DNA of 64,000 bases from Thalassobacillus_A hwangdonensis (lineage in GTDB: Bacteria > Bacillota > Bacilli > Bacillales > Halobacillaceae): positions 124,001-188,000 of the forward strand of contig NZ_JBHTKL010000001.1 of the NCBI RefSeq assembly GCF_042675915.1, written 5' to 3'. Below, in pieces: positions 25,005-33,128 of the stretch; position 1 is the stretch's first letter, and the number at the start of each line of letters is the position of its first letter. A program made the position numbers and the translations under genes. The notes under the pieces are model-generated. The model did not search any database and was not told the DNA's origin. It saw only the letters and a list, made by a program, of their open reading frames with translations.

Positions 25005-25090
25005 TAGGTCGAAATTCCGTTTACCAGCGCTCATGTGATGTGTTAGCATGTAGCAGATAGTGGAATTGCCACAGGAAAGGATACGATGAG

Positions 25091-25984
25091 ATGCGTTTTT
25101 TCGCATTCGTTGCCATGACTGCTGCTTTTCTTTTCGTTACAGGTTGCAGCAATATCGATTTTCTCGATAGCTCTGAACAAACACATACGGCAGAAGAGAC
25201 GCCAAAGAGTGAAAAGGAAGTTGAACAGAAGGATGCATCAGAAATCGATGAGAAATCTGATGGAGAGGATGCTTCTGATAAAGAAGAAAAGCCTGAAGAT
25301 TCGAAAGAAGAACAGGAGACTCCAAGCGACGATCAACAAGAGAGTACAGACAAACAAGAAGAAAAAGAATCTGAACCGAAAAAAGATAGTGATGGATTGA
25401 TTATAATCGAAGATCCGAACAGTACACAGCTTGTAGTAAACAAGCAGCGTAAGCTTCCGGAGGGATATGAACCGAAAGATTTGGTTGTACCGGATGTACC
25501 ATTCTACTTTAATGAGTTCCTTCCTAAGAAACAGATGAGAAAAGAAGCTGCAGGAGCGCTCGAAAGATTATTTGCTGGTGCAAAGAAGGATGGTATTGAA
25601 TTGGTGGCCGCTTCAGGTTATCGTTCCTACGACCGCCAAAAGACAATCTATGAAAATAATGTTAAAGCAAATGGGGAAGAGCATGCCAATAAATTTTCTG
25701 CTAAACCTGGTACGAGTGAACACCAGACAGGTCTAGCCATGGATGTCACTTCTGCGCAGATGGCTTTCAAACTTGAACAGGATTTTATTGAAACTGCAGA
25801 GGGTGAATGGCTAGCAAACCATGCACATGAATATGGTTTTGTCATCCGTTATCCAAAAGGGAAAACAGAAATTACAGGCTATGAATATGAACCATGGCAC
25901 TTACGCTATGTAGGGAAAGAATCTGCTACCGAAATTCATACACAGGAAGCTACGCTTGAAGAATTCTTCGGGCTATATCCATAA
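25091..25984 (+). CDS. M15 family D-alanyl-D-alanine carboxypeptidase lipoprotein (VanY/LdcB-like)
   Basis: A 297-residue lipoprotein. The signal peptide ends in the lipobox VTGC (Cys 19). A long Glu/Asp/Lys-rich linker (about 25-105) leads to the peptidase domain with SGYRSYDRQ, the zinc motif SEHQTGLAMDV (about 211-221) and EPWHLRYVG (about 267-275). Family members trim peptidoglycan stem peptides outside the cell; B. subtilis LdcB (YodJ) is the close type. The acidic linker may span the wall in high salt. A terminator follows. Confidence 0.88.
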   Translation: MRFFAFVAMTAAFLFVTGCSNIDFLDSSEQTHTAEETPKSEKEVEQKDASEIDEKSDGEDASDKEEKPEDSKEEQETPSDDQQESTDKQEEKESEPKKDSDGLIIIEDPNSTQLVVNKQRKLPEGYEPKDLVVPDVPFYFNEFLPKKQMRKEAAGALERLFAGAKKDGIELVAASGYRSYDRQKTIYENNVKANGEEHANKFSAKPGTSEHQTGLAMDVTSAQMAFKLEQDFIETAEGEWLANHAHEYGFVIRYPKGKTEITGYEYEPWHLRYVGKESATEIHTQEATLEEFFGLYP

Positions 25985-25987
25985 TTT

Positions 25988-26020
25988 AAAGAGAGCCTTT
26001 CACAGGCTCTCTTTATTTTT
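25988..26020 (+). terminator. Terminator of the M15 peptidase gene
   Basis: GAGAGCC and GGCTCTC pair and are followed by a T-rich tail. Confidence 0.85.
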
Positions 26021-26033
26021 GGAGAATCACCAA

Positions 26034-26654
26034 TTAATAGCAGATTCCAACTCTATTATGGACGAATTGGTCATATAATAACGTATGGAAGGCAAAACGT
26101 GCGGTATCGCCGACAGTAATTTTCTTCCCTTCTTCAGGAAGTACGTTCATTTCATGTCTCACATTTCCTTGCTCCTCACCATCCGGCAGGTAGGTTGGAC
26201 AGATGATGGTCCAGCGCAGATCTGTGTTCTTCAATGTCTGGTACACGGTTAAATGTTCTTCCGCTGCAAAAGTTGATTTTCTTTTGGATTCCGAAGTTTG
26301 AAACCTGTATTTACCTTCCTCATAACGGCTATCCAGGATGCCGGCTGTACCGATCGTGACGATTCTGCTGATCTGGTGCTTTTGCATGGAATGGATAATC
26401 AAGGGTATAGCCTGTGAGAGCGTATCGGTTTTATCTGTATTCAATCCACTGAAAACGAGGTCACACCCCTTTATTACCTGATCCACAAGTTCAGGCGAAG
26501 TAGCATCGCCTATGTACCATTGGACTGCTTCGGAATCGAATGGGGTACGAGACCGATCCCTTATCAGAGCGTGGACTTCCCACCCTTCATGGACAACCAT
26601 TTCCAGCACTTTTGACCCCACTCTTCCTGTTGCACCGAATATCGCAATCTTCAT
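26034..26654 (-). CDS. NAD(P)-binding atypical SDR (NmrA/YwnB-like)
   Basis: A 206-residue Rossmann protein starting MKIAIFGATGRVGSKVLEMV with the glycine motif GATGRVGS (7-14). It lacks the catalytic Tyr-x3-Lys of classical SDRs, as usual for this atypical group of flavin-reductase or regulatory-type proteins. The substrate is unknown. Open frame exists upstream, but AAAGGAG is 10 nt before the ATG at 26654. Confidence 0.78.
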   Translation of the reverse strand: MKIAIFGATGRVGSKVLEMVVHEGWEVHALIRDRSRTPFDSEAVQWYIGDATSPELVDQVIKGCDLVFSGLNTDKTDTLSQAIPLIIHSMQKHQISRIVTIGTAGILDSRYEEGKYRFQTSESKRKSTFAAEEHLTVYQTLKNTDLRWTIICPTYLPDGEEQGNVRHEMNVLPEEGKKITVGDTARFAFHTLLYDQFVHNRVGICY

Positions 26655-26781
26655 AGTAAACGCGCTCCTTTCAAACTGGATGATAATGAAAAGTATTAAG
26701 ATTCTGAAAATATCCACCAAAATTTTCAAAGGTTTGCTATGCTTAGTATATAGGATGTCATTGTGAAATTGGGGGAAAACG

Positions 26782-28080
26782 ATGAAAAAGAAACCGGTTT
26801 TGAGCTGGGTATTTTATGATTTTGGTAACTCTGCGTTTGCAACGACGATGATGGCCGCCGTGCTGCCGATCTTTTATTATGATGTAGCAGCCTCAGGCCT
26901 TGAGGAATCCCTTGCTACTAGTTACTGGGGGTATTCCCAATCCATTGCTGTACTCATCGTAGCGATATTATCACCGATTCTTGGAGCAATCAGTGATTAC
27001 TCAGCTGCCAAGAAGAAGTTCCTGATGTTCTTTGCATTCATGGGGGTAATCGCCAGCGTTCTGATGGCATTTGTTGGAGAAGGAGATTACCTGCTGGCAT
27101 CGATTCTCATGATTGTAGGTACAATCGGCTTCTCAGGCGGAAATGTATTCTATGATGCGTTTTTACCGGAAGTGGCTGATAAAAAATCGATTGATAAAGT
27201 GTCTGCCTGGGGATTTGCGTTTGGTTACATTGGTGGGGGTCTCCTATTGGCAGTCAATCTGTTAATGATCATGAAACCGGGGTTGTTCGGGTTCCCTAAT
27301 ACGCTCGTCGCTACTCAGGCTGCGTTCGTTACGGTAGGGGTTTGGTGGCTGGTCTTTTCCATCCCGCTCTTCAAAAATATCGTAGAAGAAAAAAAGGTAC
27401 AGCCAAAACGGGATCGTTCGTACATGTCCATCGGATTCCAACGGGTGGGAAGTACCTTCAAAGAAATAAAGCAATACAAGCAATTATTATTGTTCCTGAT
27501 CGCTTTCTGGCTGTTCAATGATGGGATTTCAACGATCATCAAAATGGCTACGATTTATGGAAGGGAAATCGGCATCGATAGCAACGATTTGATTGCTGCA
27601 TTGCTAATTACCCAGTTTGTAGGAATTCCTTGTACCTTCTTCTTCGGTTGGCTGGCCGGAAAGATCACACCGAAGAAAACATTGAGTATAACATTAATCA
27701 TCTATATGATGATCGTTACTTTGGGATATTTTATGACCTCATCGTTGCATTTCTATCTGTTGGCGTTATGCGTAGGGTTCGTCCAAGGTGGTGCGCAGTC
27801 CTTGAGCCGTTCGATTTTCGGAAGGATGGTACCTGATGATCGTCATGCAGAGTTTTATGGATTTTATGGGATTTCATCAAAGTTTGCAGCAATCTTCGGT
27901 CCTTTCGTCTTCGGAATCGTAGGGCAATTGACTGGTTCCAGCCGTTATGGAATTTTCTCTTTGATCATATTTTTTATAGTAGGGTTCATCCTCTTGCAAA
28001 AAGTGAATGTTACGAAAGGGGAAGAGGAAGCGAGGCAGCAGACGAACGAGGAAGATGTCATCGATATTCATACGACATAA
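26782..28080 (+). CDS. UMF1/Atg22-type MFS transporter (YxiO-like)
   Basis: A 432-residue protein with about 12 membrane segments. The N-terminus KPVLSWVFYDFGNSAFATTM is the hallmark of the UMF1 group (related to yeast vacuolar amino-acid effluxer Atg22), and FVQGGAQSLSRSIFGRMVP is the conserved second-half loop. The substrate is not known. GGGGG precedes the ATG. The gene runs into a large inverted-repeat element that contains a terminator. Confidence 0.85.
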   Translation: MKKKPVLSWVFYDFGNSAFATTMMAAVLPIFYYDVAASGLEESLATSYWGYSQSIAVLIVAILSPILGAISDYSAAKKKFLMFFAFMGVIASVLMAFVGEGDYLLASILMIVGTIGFSGGNVFYDAFLPEVADKKSIDKVSAWGFAFGYIGGGLLLAVNLLMIMKPGLFGFPNTLVATQAAFVTVGVWWLVFSIPLFKNIVEEKKVQPKRDRSYMSIGFQRVGSTFKEIKQYKQLLLFLIAFWLFNDGISTIIKMATIYGREIGIDSNDLIAALLITQFVGIPCTFFFGWLAGKITPKKTLSITLIIYMMIVTLGYFMTSSLHFYLLALCVGFVQGGAQSLSRSIFGRMVPDDRHAEFYGFYGISSKFAAIFGPFVFGIVGQLTGSSRYGIFSLIIFFIVGFILLQKVNVTKGEEEARQQTNEEDVIDIHTT

Positions 28081-28082
28081 AG

Positions 28083-28402
28083 AAAAAGAGGCTGGGACAA
28101 AAGTGTTTTAGTGTATATAAAAACCGAACTGAATTGGCTTGTTATTGCCAAATAGTTCGGTTTTTTAGTTCGAATTTTTTATTTAGTTCTAGCTCTTTCC
28201 AGCGGTTGATTGGAGTGCAAGACGTAGACTCCTGCGGGAAGAGTAGCTAATGTGAGACCCCACAGGGAGGTACGACCGAGGAGGCTCACGGGCTACCCGC
28301 GGAAAGCGGAGTCTTGCATGGAGATCATTAGCGAGTTCAGAGAATACACTAAAATGTTCGTCTTTGGACCGTGGATAAATTGTTTTGTCCCAGCCTCTTT
28401 TT
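28083..28402. repeat. Dispersed inverted-repeat element with 20-bp perfect termini
   Basis: AAAAAGAGGCTGGGACAAAA (28083-28102) is perfectly inverted at 28383-28402. Inside is a second inverted pair (TTTTAGTGTAT/ATACACTAAAA), then a terminator-like hairpin (28120-28167) and a GC-rich core with GAGACCCCACAGGGAG (28254-28269) and CGACCGAGGAGGCTC (28273-28287). The core arms GCAAGAC/GTCTTGC pair. The same core strings occur at 61428-61463. Elements with this core are widely dispersed in Bacillaceae genomes. It encodes no protein. Confidence 0.85.
28120..28167 (+). terminator. Terminator inside the inverted-repeat element
   Basis: AAACCGAACT pairs with AGTTCGGTTT, with an inner ATTGGC/GCCAAT pairing, and ends in six T. 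It probably terminates the UMF1 transcript. Confidence 0.75.
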
Positions 28403-28500
28403 TGCACTTTAAGAAAGGTTAATTTTATTAAAGGAATAAAGTATAAGAAATTCCTAAGGCTTTCGCCATAAGTACTTGTCGATAAACCGAGTTTTTCTAA

Positions 28501-29415
28501 TTAAACGATTGGTTCGCTGTATTTATTTTCTAATCCTTGCTCAAGGTGCAATCCTGTATCGTAAGAAATATTGCCGATCCTAACTTTCACTTCATCCAAC
28601 AGTGCTCGATTTTCACTGTTCCAATACTCATGTACGAGTGGTAAGAGGCTGATCCCTTCCTCGATCCCTCGCTCGTAAAGTTCCATAAACGATGCTTCGT
28701 GATCTTCTCCAGTTGCAGGATGTTTCCATCGCTTCCGGCTTTCATTAAGATAATCCATATTGTCTTCTACCGGCCGGTGGGAATATGGGGAAACCATATC
28801 GCCTAGCAGTTTATTTTTCCAACCTGAAGGATCATGTAAAATCTTGAGAGCAAGCTTCATGTCTCTGTAAGATTCCTGGACGAATGTGTTTGGCAGGTCA
28901 TCTGTCAATCCCGGGTAATGCTTGTTGATGACCCGCTTTAAAAGAACGCGCAGATCCGGGTCGAGCCGCTGACCGACGTCGATCCTTTCATGGACTTTGT
29001 TCTCCCATGTTTTCAGGTTTTTCTTTTGCTTCATGACAAGTGTATCAATGATTACTTCCAGCCTTTGATGATTTGCTCCTTCATAACCTGCTCGATAATG
29101 GATATAAGGGTGAGCATTCCTGTCCAGCAGATGATGGGTGATAAAGCCTAAAATATAACTTTGGATCAATAATGAGCTATCTTTCGCTTCAGTGATCAGG
29201 CTGACGAGGAAATCTCCGCAATCTTCTGTATGTAGGCGATTCCCCACTTTTTCCACACCTTTGCTTTTCAAAAACGGCCAAAATCGATGGTAAAAAAACG
29301 GGTCCGGTCCCTGTGCTCCAAGACGTACGACGTTCAAATGCTGTTCATAAGGCAAGGGCTCTAAAGAAGCCAGTATTTCCTCGGTGAAAAGCATATGGGT
29401 CCAAATATTCGGCAT
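28501..29415 (-). CDS. Zinc-dependent phospholipase C family protein
   Basis: A 304-residue all-helical protein. The N-terminus MPNIWTHMLFTEEIL, the block GPDPFFYHRFWPF and the histidine cluster ITHHLLDRNAHPYIHYRAGY (about 91-110) match the zinc-dependent phospholipase C fold of B. cereus PLC and clostridial alpha-toxin. No signal peptide is present, so this intracellular type probably is not a secreted toxin. An ATG at 29421 abuts AAAGGAGG, so the ATG at 29415 is chosen. It is preceded by an unusual leader with its own promoter and terminator. Confidence 0.78.
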   Translation of the reverse strand: MPNIWTHMLFTEEILASLEPLPYEQHLNVVRLGAQGPDPFFYHRFWPFLKSKGVEKVGNRLHTEDCGDFLVSLITEAKDSSLLIQSYILGFITHHLLDRNAHPYIHYRAGYEGANHQRLEVIIDTLVMKQKKNLKTWENKVHERIDVGQRLDPDLRVLLKRVINKHYPGLTDDLPNTFVQESYRDMKLALKILHDPSGWKNKLLGDMVSPYSHRPVEDNMDYLNESRKRWKHPATGEDHEASFMELYERGIEEGISLLPLVHEYWNSENRALLDEVKVRIGNISYDTGLHLEQGLENKYSEPIV

Positions 29416-29483
29416 CGCCATCCTCCTTTCATACTACCTATATGTATTATAATGAATTGCAGACATGTTTGGGAATGCCTGAC

Positions 29484-29516
29484 ACTAAAAAAGGAGCCCT
29501 CAATCAGGCTCCTTTC
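29484..29516 (-). terminator. Terminator-like hairpin upstream of the phospholipase gene
   Basis: AAGGAGCC/GGCTCCTT (29491-29498 with 29507-29514) ends in six T on the minus strand, 70 nt before the phospholipase start. It could end a small RNA or act as an attenuator. Confidence 0.75.
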
Positions 29517-29628
29517 CACTATCGTTCGTACACCTTTCGAAAAGATCAAGCGAGAAACATCTACAGTTTATCTACTCATCCCTCCTTATGTAATTGTAGT
29601 CTGCTTCCTGCCTCCTTTCTTTATGTTG
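29487..29628 (-). ncRNA. Predicted leader or small RNA of about 140 nt ahead of the phospholipase gene
   Basis: The stretch lies between a good promoter and a terminator, both on the minus strand, and holds no normal gene. It contains AAGGAGGG next to a four-codon frame (ATG AGT AGA TAA, 29568-29579). It may be a terminated leader that controls the phospholipase gene or an independent RNA. It matches no RNA family I know. Confidence 0.45.
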
Positions 29629-29633
29629 AACCT

Positions 29634-29662
29634 ATCATAATCTATAATCTGAATAGTGTAAA
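29634..29662 (-). promoter_or_regulatory. Promoter of the predicted leader RNA
   Basis: TTTACA (29657-29662) and TATGAT (29634-29639) are separated by exactly 17 nt on the minus strand. Confidence 0.7.
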
Positions 29663-29858
29663 TAGTCAGAAAGTTTCATAATGTCGAATTTATGAGAGCT
29701 TTTCTTTAATTTTCTGCTTGAATCGACACCAATCATAGGTTTTTATTTTTTGCTAAAAAATTTTTGGAGGCTGAAGAAGAAAGGTGATAGGCAGATGCGA
29801 AATTTGTTACAATAGGGTAGGAAAGCATTTTCATAAAAGCAAGGGAGGACCATGATTC

Positions 29859-31250
29859 ATGGATTATCGTATTGAAAAAGATACACTAGGTGAAATAAAA
29901 GTACCCGCTGAAAAGTATTGGGCAGCACAGACACAACGCAGTAAACAAAACTTCCCGATCGGTGACGAGAAAATGCCGGTTGAAGTCATCCATGGCTTTG
30001 CCATTCTAAAGAAAAGTGCAGCAAGAGCGAATAGTGACCTTGGACTCTTGGAAAAAGAGAAAGCAGCTGCAATCGGCTATGCTGCTGATCAAATTGTCGA
30101 AGGCAAGCTGGAGGAACACTTTCCACTTGTGGTGTGGCAGACAGGTAGCGGTACACAGTCGAATATGAACGTGAACGAAGTCATTGCTTATGTAGGAAAT
30201 CAATGGCTGAAAGAACAAGGGAGCGAACTGAAGCTTCATCCGAATGATGATGTCAATAAATCACAAAGCTCCAATGATACTTATCCAACTGCTATGCACA
30301 TTGCAGCAGTATTGAAAATGGAAGATGTGCTTCTTCCAGCGTTGACACAATTGAAAAATACATTGAAAGAAAAGATGGAAGCGTTTCATGATATCGTAAA
30401 AATCGGTCGTACCCATCTGCAGGATGCAACACCGCTGACACTTGGTCAGGAAATCAGTGGGTGGCATCGTATGCTTGAAAAAACAGAAAGCATGCTTGTG
30501 AACAGCATCCCTTATATTAAAGAATTGGCAATCGGAGGAACAGCAGTCGGTACGGGCTTGAATGCACATCCTGATTTTTCTGAAGCGGTTGTCGAAAAAA
30601 TCAACGAAGAAACAGGGAATGCGTTCATATCTGCACCGAACAAATTTCATGCATTGACTTCACATGATGAGCTTGTGCATGCGCATGGAGCAATCAAAGC
30701 GCTCGCAGCCGATGTCATGAAGATCGCAAATGATGTGCGATGGCTAGCTAGTGGCCCTCGATGTGGTATCGGTGAAATTACGATTCCAGCGAACGAGCCT
30801 GGAAGCTCAATCATGCCAGGAAAAGTAAACCCTACTCAAAGCGAAGCAGTTACAATGGTTGTGGCACAAGTCATGGGAAATGATGCAACAATCGGATTTG
30901 CTGCCAGTCAAGGGAACTTCGAATTGAATGTATTCAAACCAGTTATTGCTTATAACTTCCTTCAATCGGCACAGTTGATGGCAGATAGCATGATTTCATT
31001 CGATGAACGTTGTGTAAGCGGCATGGAGCCTGACAAGGATCGAATCGATCAATATTTGAATGATTCATTGATGCTCGTAACGGCATTGAACCCTCATATC
31101 GGATATGAGAATGCTGCCAAAATCGCTAAAACCGCTTTTGAAAAGAATCAAACACTGAAAGAGACGGCAGTAGAGCTCGGAATCCTTACGGGAGAGCAGT
31201 TTGATGCATATGTGAACCCTGAAGAGATGACCAGCCCGAATGCAAAATAA
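29859..31250 (+). CDS. fumC: Class II fumarate hydratase
   Basis: A 463-residue enzyme of the TCA cycle that interconverts fumarate and malate without an iron-sulfur cluster. The family signature GSSIMPGKVNP is at about residues 314-324, and HPNDDVNKSQSSNDTYPTAM (about 126-145) and GRTHLQDATPLTLGQE (about 184-199) are the other active-site regions. The length is standard. AAGGGAGG precedes the start, and a TACAAT box at 29808-29813 may be the -10 element. Confidence 0.96.
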   Translation: MDYRIEKDTLGEIKVPAEKYWAAQTQRSKQNFPIGDEKMPVEVIHGFAILKKSAARANSDLGLLEKEKAAAIGYAADQIVEGKLEEHFPLVVWQTGSGTQSNMNVNEVIAYVGNQWLKEQGSELKLHPNDDVNKSQSSNDTYPTAMHIAAVLKMEDVLLPALTQLKNTLKEKMEAFHDIVKIGRTHLQDATPLTLGQEISGWHRMLEKTESMLVNSIPYIKELAIGGTAVGTGLNAHPDFSEAVVEKINEETGNAFISAPNKFHALTSHDELVHAHGAIKALAADVMKIANDVRWLASGPRCGIGEITIPANEPGSSIMPGKVNPTQSEAVTMVVAQVMGNDATIGFAASQGNFELNVFKPVIAYNFLQSAQLMADSMISFDERCVSGMEPDKDRIDQYLNDSLMLVTALNPHIGYENAAKIAKTAFEKNQTLKETAVELGILTGEQFDAYVNPEEMTSPNAK

Positions 31251-31286
31251 TCCTCAATAAATTTTCACAAAATTACCATTTTAAAT

Positions 31287-31332
31287 TTGTGATACTTCCT
31301 GTGTAAAAGGTCAAACTACAATTACACAGGAG
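31287..31332 (+). promoter_or_regulatory. Possible SigG promoter and ribosome-site hairpin of the spore protein gene
   Basis: GATA (31290-31293) and CAAACTA (31311-31317) are 17 nt apart and resemble a forespore SigG promoter. A perfect 9-bp inverted repeat (CCTGTGTAA with TTACACAGG) spans from the spacer to the first bases of the ribosome-binding site. Confidence 0.45.
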
Positions 31333-31341
31333 GTGAAAAAC

Positions 31342-31542
31342 ATGGCTCAAAACAATTCAAACCAATTGGTTGTACCTGGTGTACAACAAGCACTTGATCA
31401 AATGAAATACGAGATCGCTCAAGAATTCGGAGTACAGCTTGGTCCTGACTCTACTTCTCGCGCTAACGGTTCTGTAGGTGGAGAAATCACTAAGCGTCTT
31501 GTACAAATGGCTGAACAACAATTCGGCGGACAACAAAAATAA
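31342..31542 (+). CDS. Alpha/beta-type small acid-soluble spore protein
   Basis: A 66-residue DNA-binding spore protein. It contains the two conserved family blocks: ALDQMKYEIAQEFGVQLGPD, with the germination-protease site in the IAQEFGV region, and RANGSVGGEITKRLVQMAEQ. It saturates forespore DNA and protects it from UV and heat. AGGAGGTG precedes the ATG at 31342; a GTG 9 nt upstream is part of that site. A strong terminator follows. Confidence 0.95.
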   Translation: MAQNNSNQLVVPGVQQALDQMKYEIAQEFGVQLGPDSTSRANGSVGGEITKRLVQMAEQQFGGQQK

Positions 31543-31551
31543 TGATGGCAA

Positions 31552-31592
31552 GAGGAGAAACGGAGGAAGTCCGTTTCTCCTCCCTTTTTTAA
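31552..31592 (+). terminator. Terminator of the spore protein gene
   Basis: GAGGAGAAACGGA pairs perfectly with TCCGTTTCTCCTC and is followed by six T. Confidence 0.93.
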
Positions 31593-31610
31593 TTAGAGAG
31601 GAGTACAGAA

Positions 31611-31859
31611 ATGGATATGTGCCCTGTATGCAATGGATTTGATCAGCTGATGGAAGTTTGCGAAGCATGTGGGGGAGAGATGGTCGATTATGGACGAGCA
31701 GTCGATTATTTAGATGAGTACAGTCCATATTTGGACTTGAACCTTACCGTATTTGTTGACGGAGATATGAAATCTTCCATTGAAGAGACATGTGTCCACT
31801 ATTTGCAATGTGCGAAATGTGATGCTGCTTCATTAGTTGCTTTAGAAGACGTGCAATAA
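31611..31859 (+). CDS. Small zinc-ribbon-like protein, 82 residues
   Basis: I recognise no named family. The N-terminus has two CxxC pairs (CPVC at 4-7, CEAC at 17-20), and a third pair (CAKC) with a preceding Cys lies near residues 62-70, so it probably binds zinc. The middle stretch YGRAVDYLDEYSPYLDLN is acidic. GAGAGGAG precedes the ATG. It lies between the spore protein and msmX genes. Confidence 0.7.
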   Translation: MDMCPVCNGFDQLMEVCEACGGEMVDYGRAVDYLDEYSPYLDLNLTVFVDGDMKSSIEETCVHYLQCAKCDAASLVALEDVQ

Positions 31860-31895
31860 AAAAAGGATGCCCCGAGAAGCTGGAGACATCCTTTA
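31858..31895. terminator. Bidirectional terminator before msmX
   Basis: AAAGGATG and CATCCTTT pair around a larger loop with A/T runs on both sides. Confidence 0.65.
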
Positions 31896-31904
31896 GTCAT
31901 TCAA

Positions 31905-33002
31905 TTAATGGATTCGCTCTTCTGAATCTTTATCGAAGAAATGTGCTTTATGCATATCCAGTGCAAGTTCGATCTGTTCTCCGCCTTTAATGTCCGAACG
32001 GGAATCCACTCGAGCGATGAAATCCTGATCATTAAGTTTAGAGTAGAGGTATGACTCTGAACCCATCAACTCTGCTACCTCGATTAGCGCAGTAACTTTA
32101 GATTCAGGGTTTGCATCGATGAAAACAGGCTCATCATGAAGATCTTCAGGTCGGATACCAAGGATCACTTCTTTTCCGATATATTCCTGCTGACGCAATA
32201 CTTTCATTTTCCCTTCAGGAACCTTGACCTTCAAGTCTCCCATCTCCAAATATCCGTCTGTTAACGTACCAGTAAGGAAGTTCATTGCAGGGGAGCCTAT
32301 GAATCCGCCAACGAACACGTTTTCAGGCTTGTCATACACTTCTTTCGGTGCGCCAACCTGCTGGATGACACCATCCTTCATGACTACAAGACGGGTAGCC
32401 ATCGTCATCGCTTCTGTCTGATCGTGTGTCACATAAATGGTTGTCGTTTGTAGACGCTGGTGAAGCTTCTGGATTTCTGCACGCATTTGGACACGAAGCT
32501 TCGCATCAAGGTTGGATAGTGGTTCATCCATGAGGAATACTTTTGCGTCACGAACAATCGCACGTCCAAGTGCAACACGCTGACGCTGACCACCGGAAAG
32601 TGCTTTCGGTTTACGATCAAGAAGTGCTTCCAGCCCAAGAATCCTTGCTGCATCCTGCACACGACGATCGATTTCTTTTTTGTCCATTTTACGAAGTTTC
32701 AGCCCGAATGCCATGTTATCGTACACATTCATGTGAGGATAGAGCGCATAGTTCTGGAAAACCATCGCAATGTCACGATCCTTCGGAGCAACATCATTCA
32801 TTCGTTTTCCATCGATCGAGAAATCTCCGCCTGTAATCTCCTCAAGCCCAGCAATCATCCTTAATGTTGTAGACTTTCCACAGCCTGATGGTCCTACGAA
32901 TACGATGAATTCTTTATCCTGGATATGTAAGTTAAAATCATCTACCGCTTTTACATTTTTGTCATACACTTTATCGATATGTTGTAATTTCAATTCAGCC
33001 AT
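31905..33002 (-). CDS. msmX: Carbohydrate ABC transporter ATP-binding protein, MsmX/UgpC type
   Basis: A 365-residue ATPase. Walker A is GPSGCGKST (about 37-45), the signature is LSGGQRQRVALGRAI, Walker B is VFLMDEPLSNLD, and a C-terminal OB-fold regulatory domain includes GIRPEDLH. MsmX-type ATPases energise several sugar importers encoded elsewhere, which fits the absence of a permease here. GGGAGG precedes the ATG. The sequence TTGTAAGCGTTTTATT at 33021-33036 is a partial match to a catabolite-response site. Confidence 0.92.
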   Translation of the reverse strand: MAELKLQHIDKVYDKNVKAVDDFNLHIQDKEFIVFVGPSGCGKSTTLRMIAGLEEITGGDFSIDGKRMNDVAPKDRDIAMVFQNYALYPHMNVYDNMAFGLKLRKMDKKEIDRRVQDAARILGLEALLDRKPKALSGGQRQRVALGRAIVRDAKVFLMDEPLSNLDAKLRVQMRAEIQKLHQRLQTTTIYVTHDQTEAMTMATRLVVMKDGVIQQVGAPKEVYDKPENVFVGGFIGSPAMNFLTGTLTDGYLEMGDLKVKVPEGKMKVLRQQEYIGKEVILGIRPEDLHDEPVFIDANPESKVTALIEVAELMGSESYLYSKLNDQDFIARVDSRSDIKGGEQIELALDMHKAHFFDKDSEERIH

Positions 33003-33077
33003 TCTACGTTCCTCCCAGTTTTGTAAGCGTTTTATTTACTAACTTTAGTGTAGTCGAATTTCCTGGGAGATGTAAGT

Positions 33078-33122
33078 GGACGGACTGCACAAAGATCGCG
33101 AATCCTTTTGTGCAGTCCGTCC
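33078..33122. repeat. 16-bp perfect inverted repeat between the PucR-type gene and msmX
   Basis: GGACGGACTGCACAAA (33078-33093) is inverted at 33107-33122 across a 13-nt loop. No T run follows on either strand, so it is not a standard terminator. It may stabilise or process the transcript, or be a protein-binding site. Confidence 0.8.
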
Positions 33123-33128
33123 AACAGA

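Noticed and set aside
33021..33036. Catabolite-response (cre) site ahead of msmX
   Set aside because: The left half matches, but the final CA of the consensus is missing, so it is noted only inside the msmX entry.
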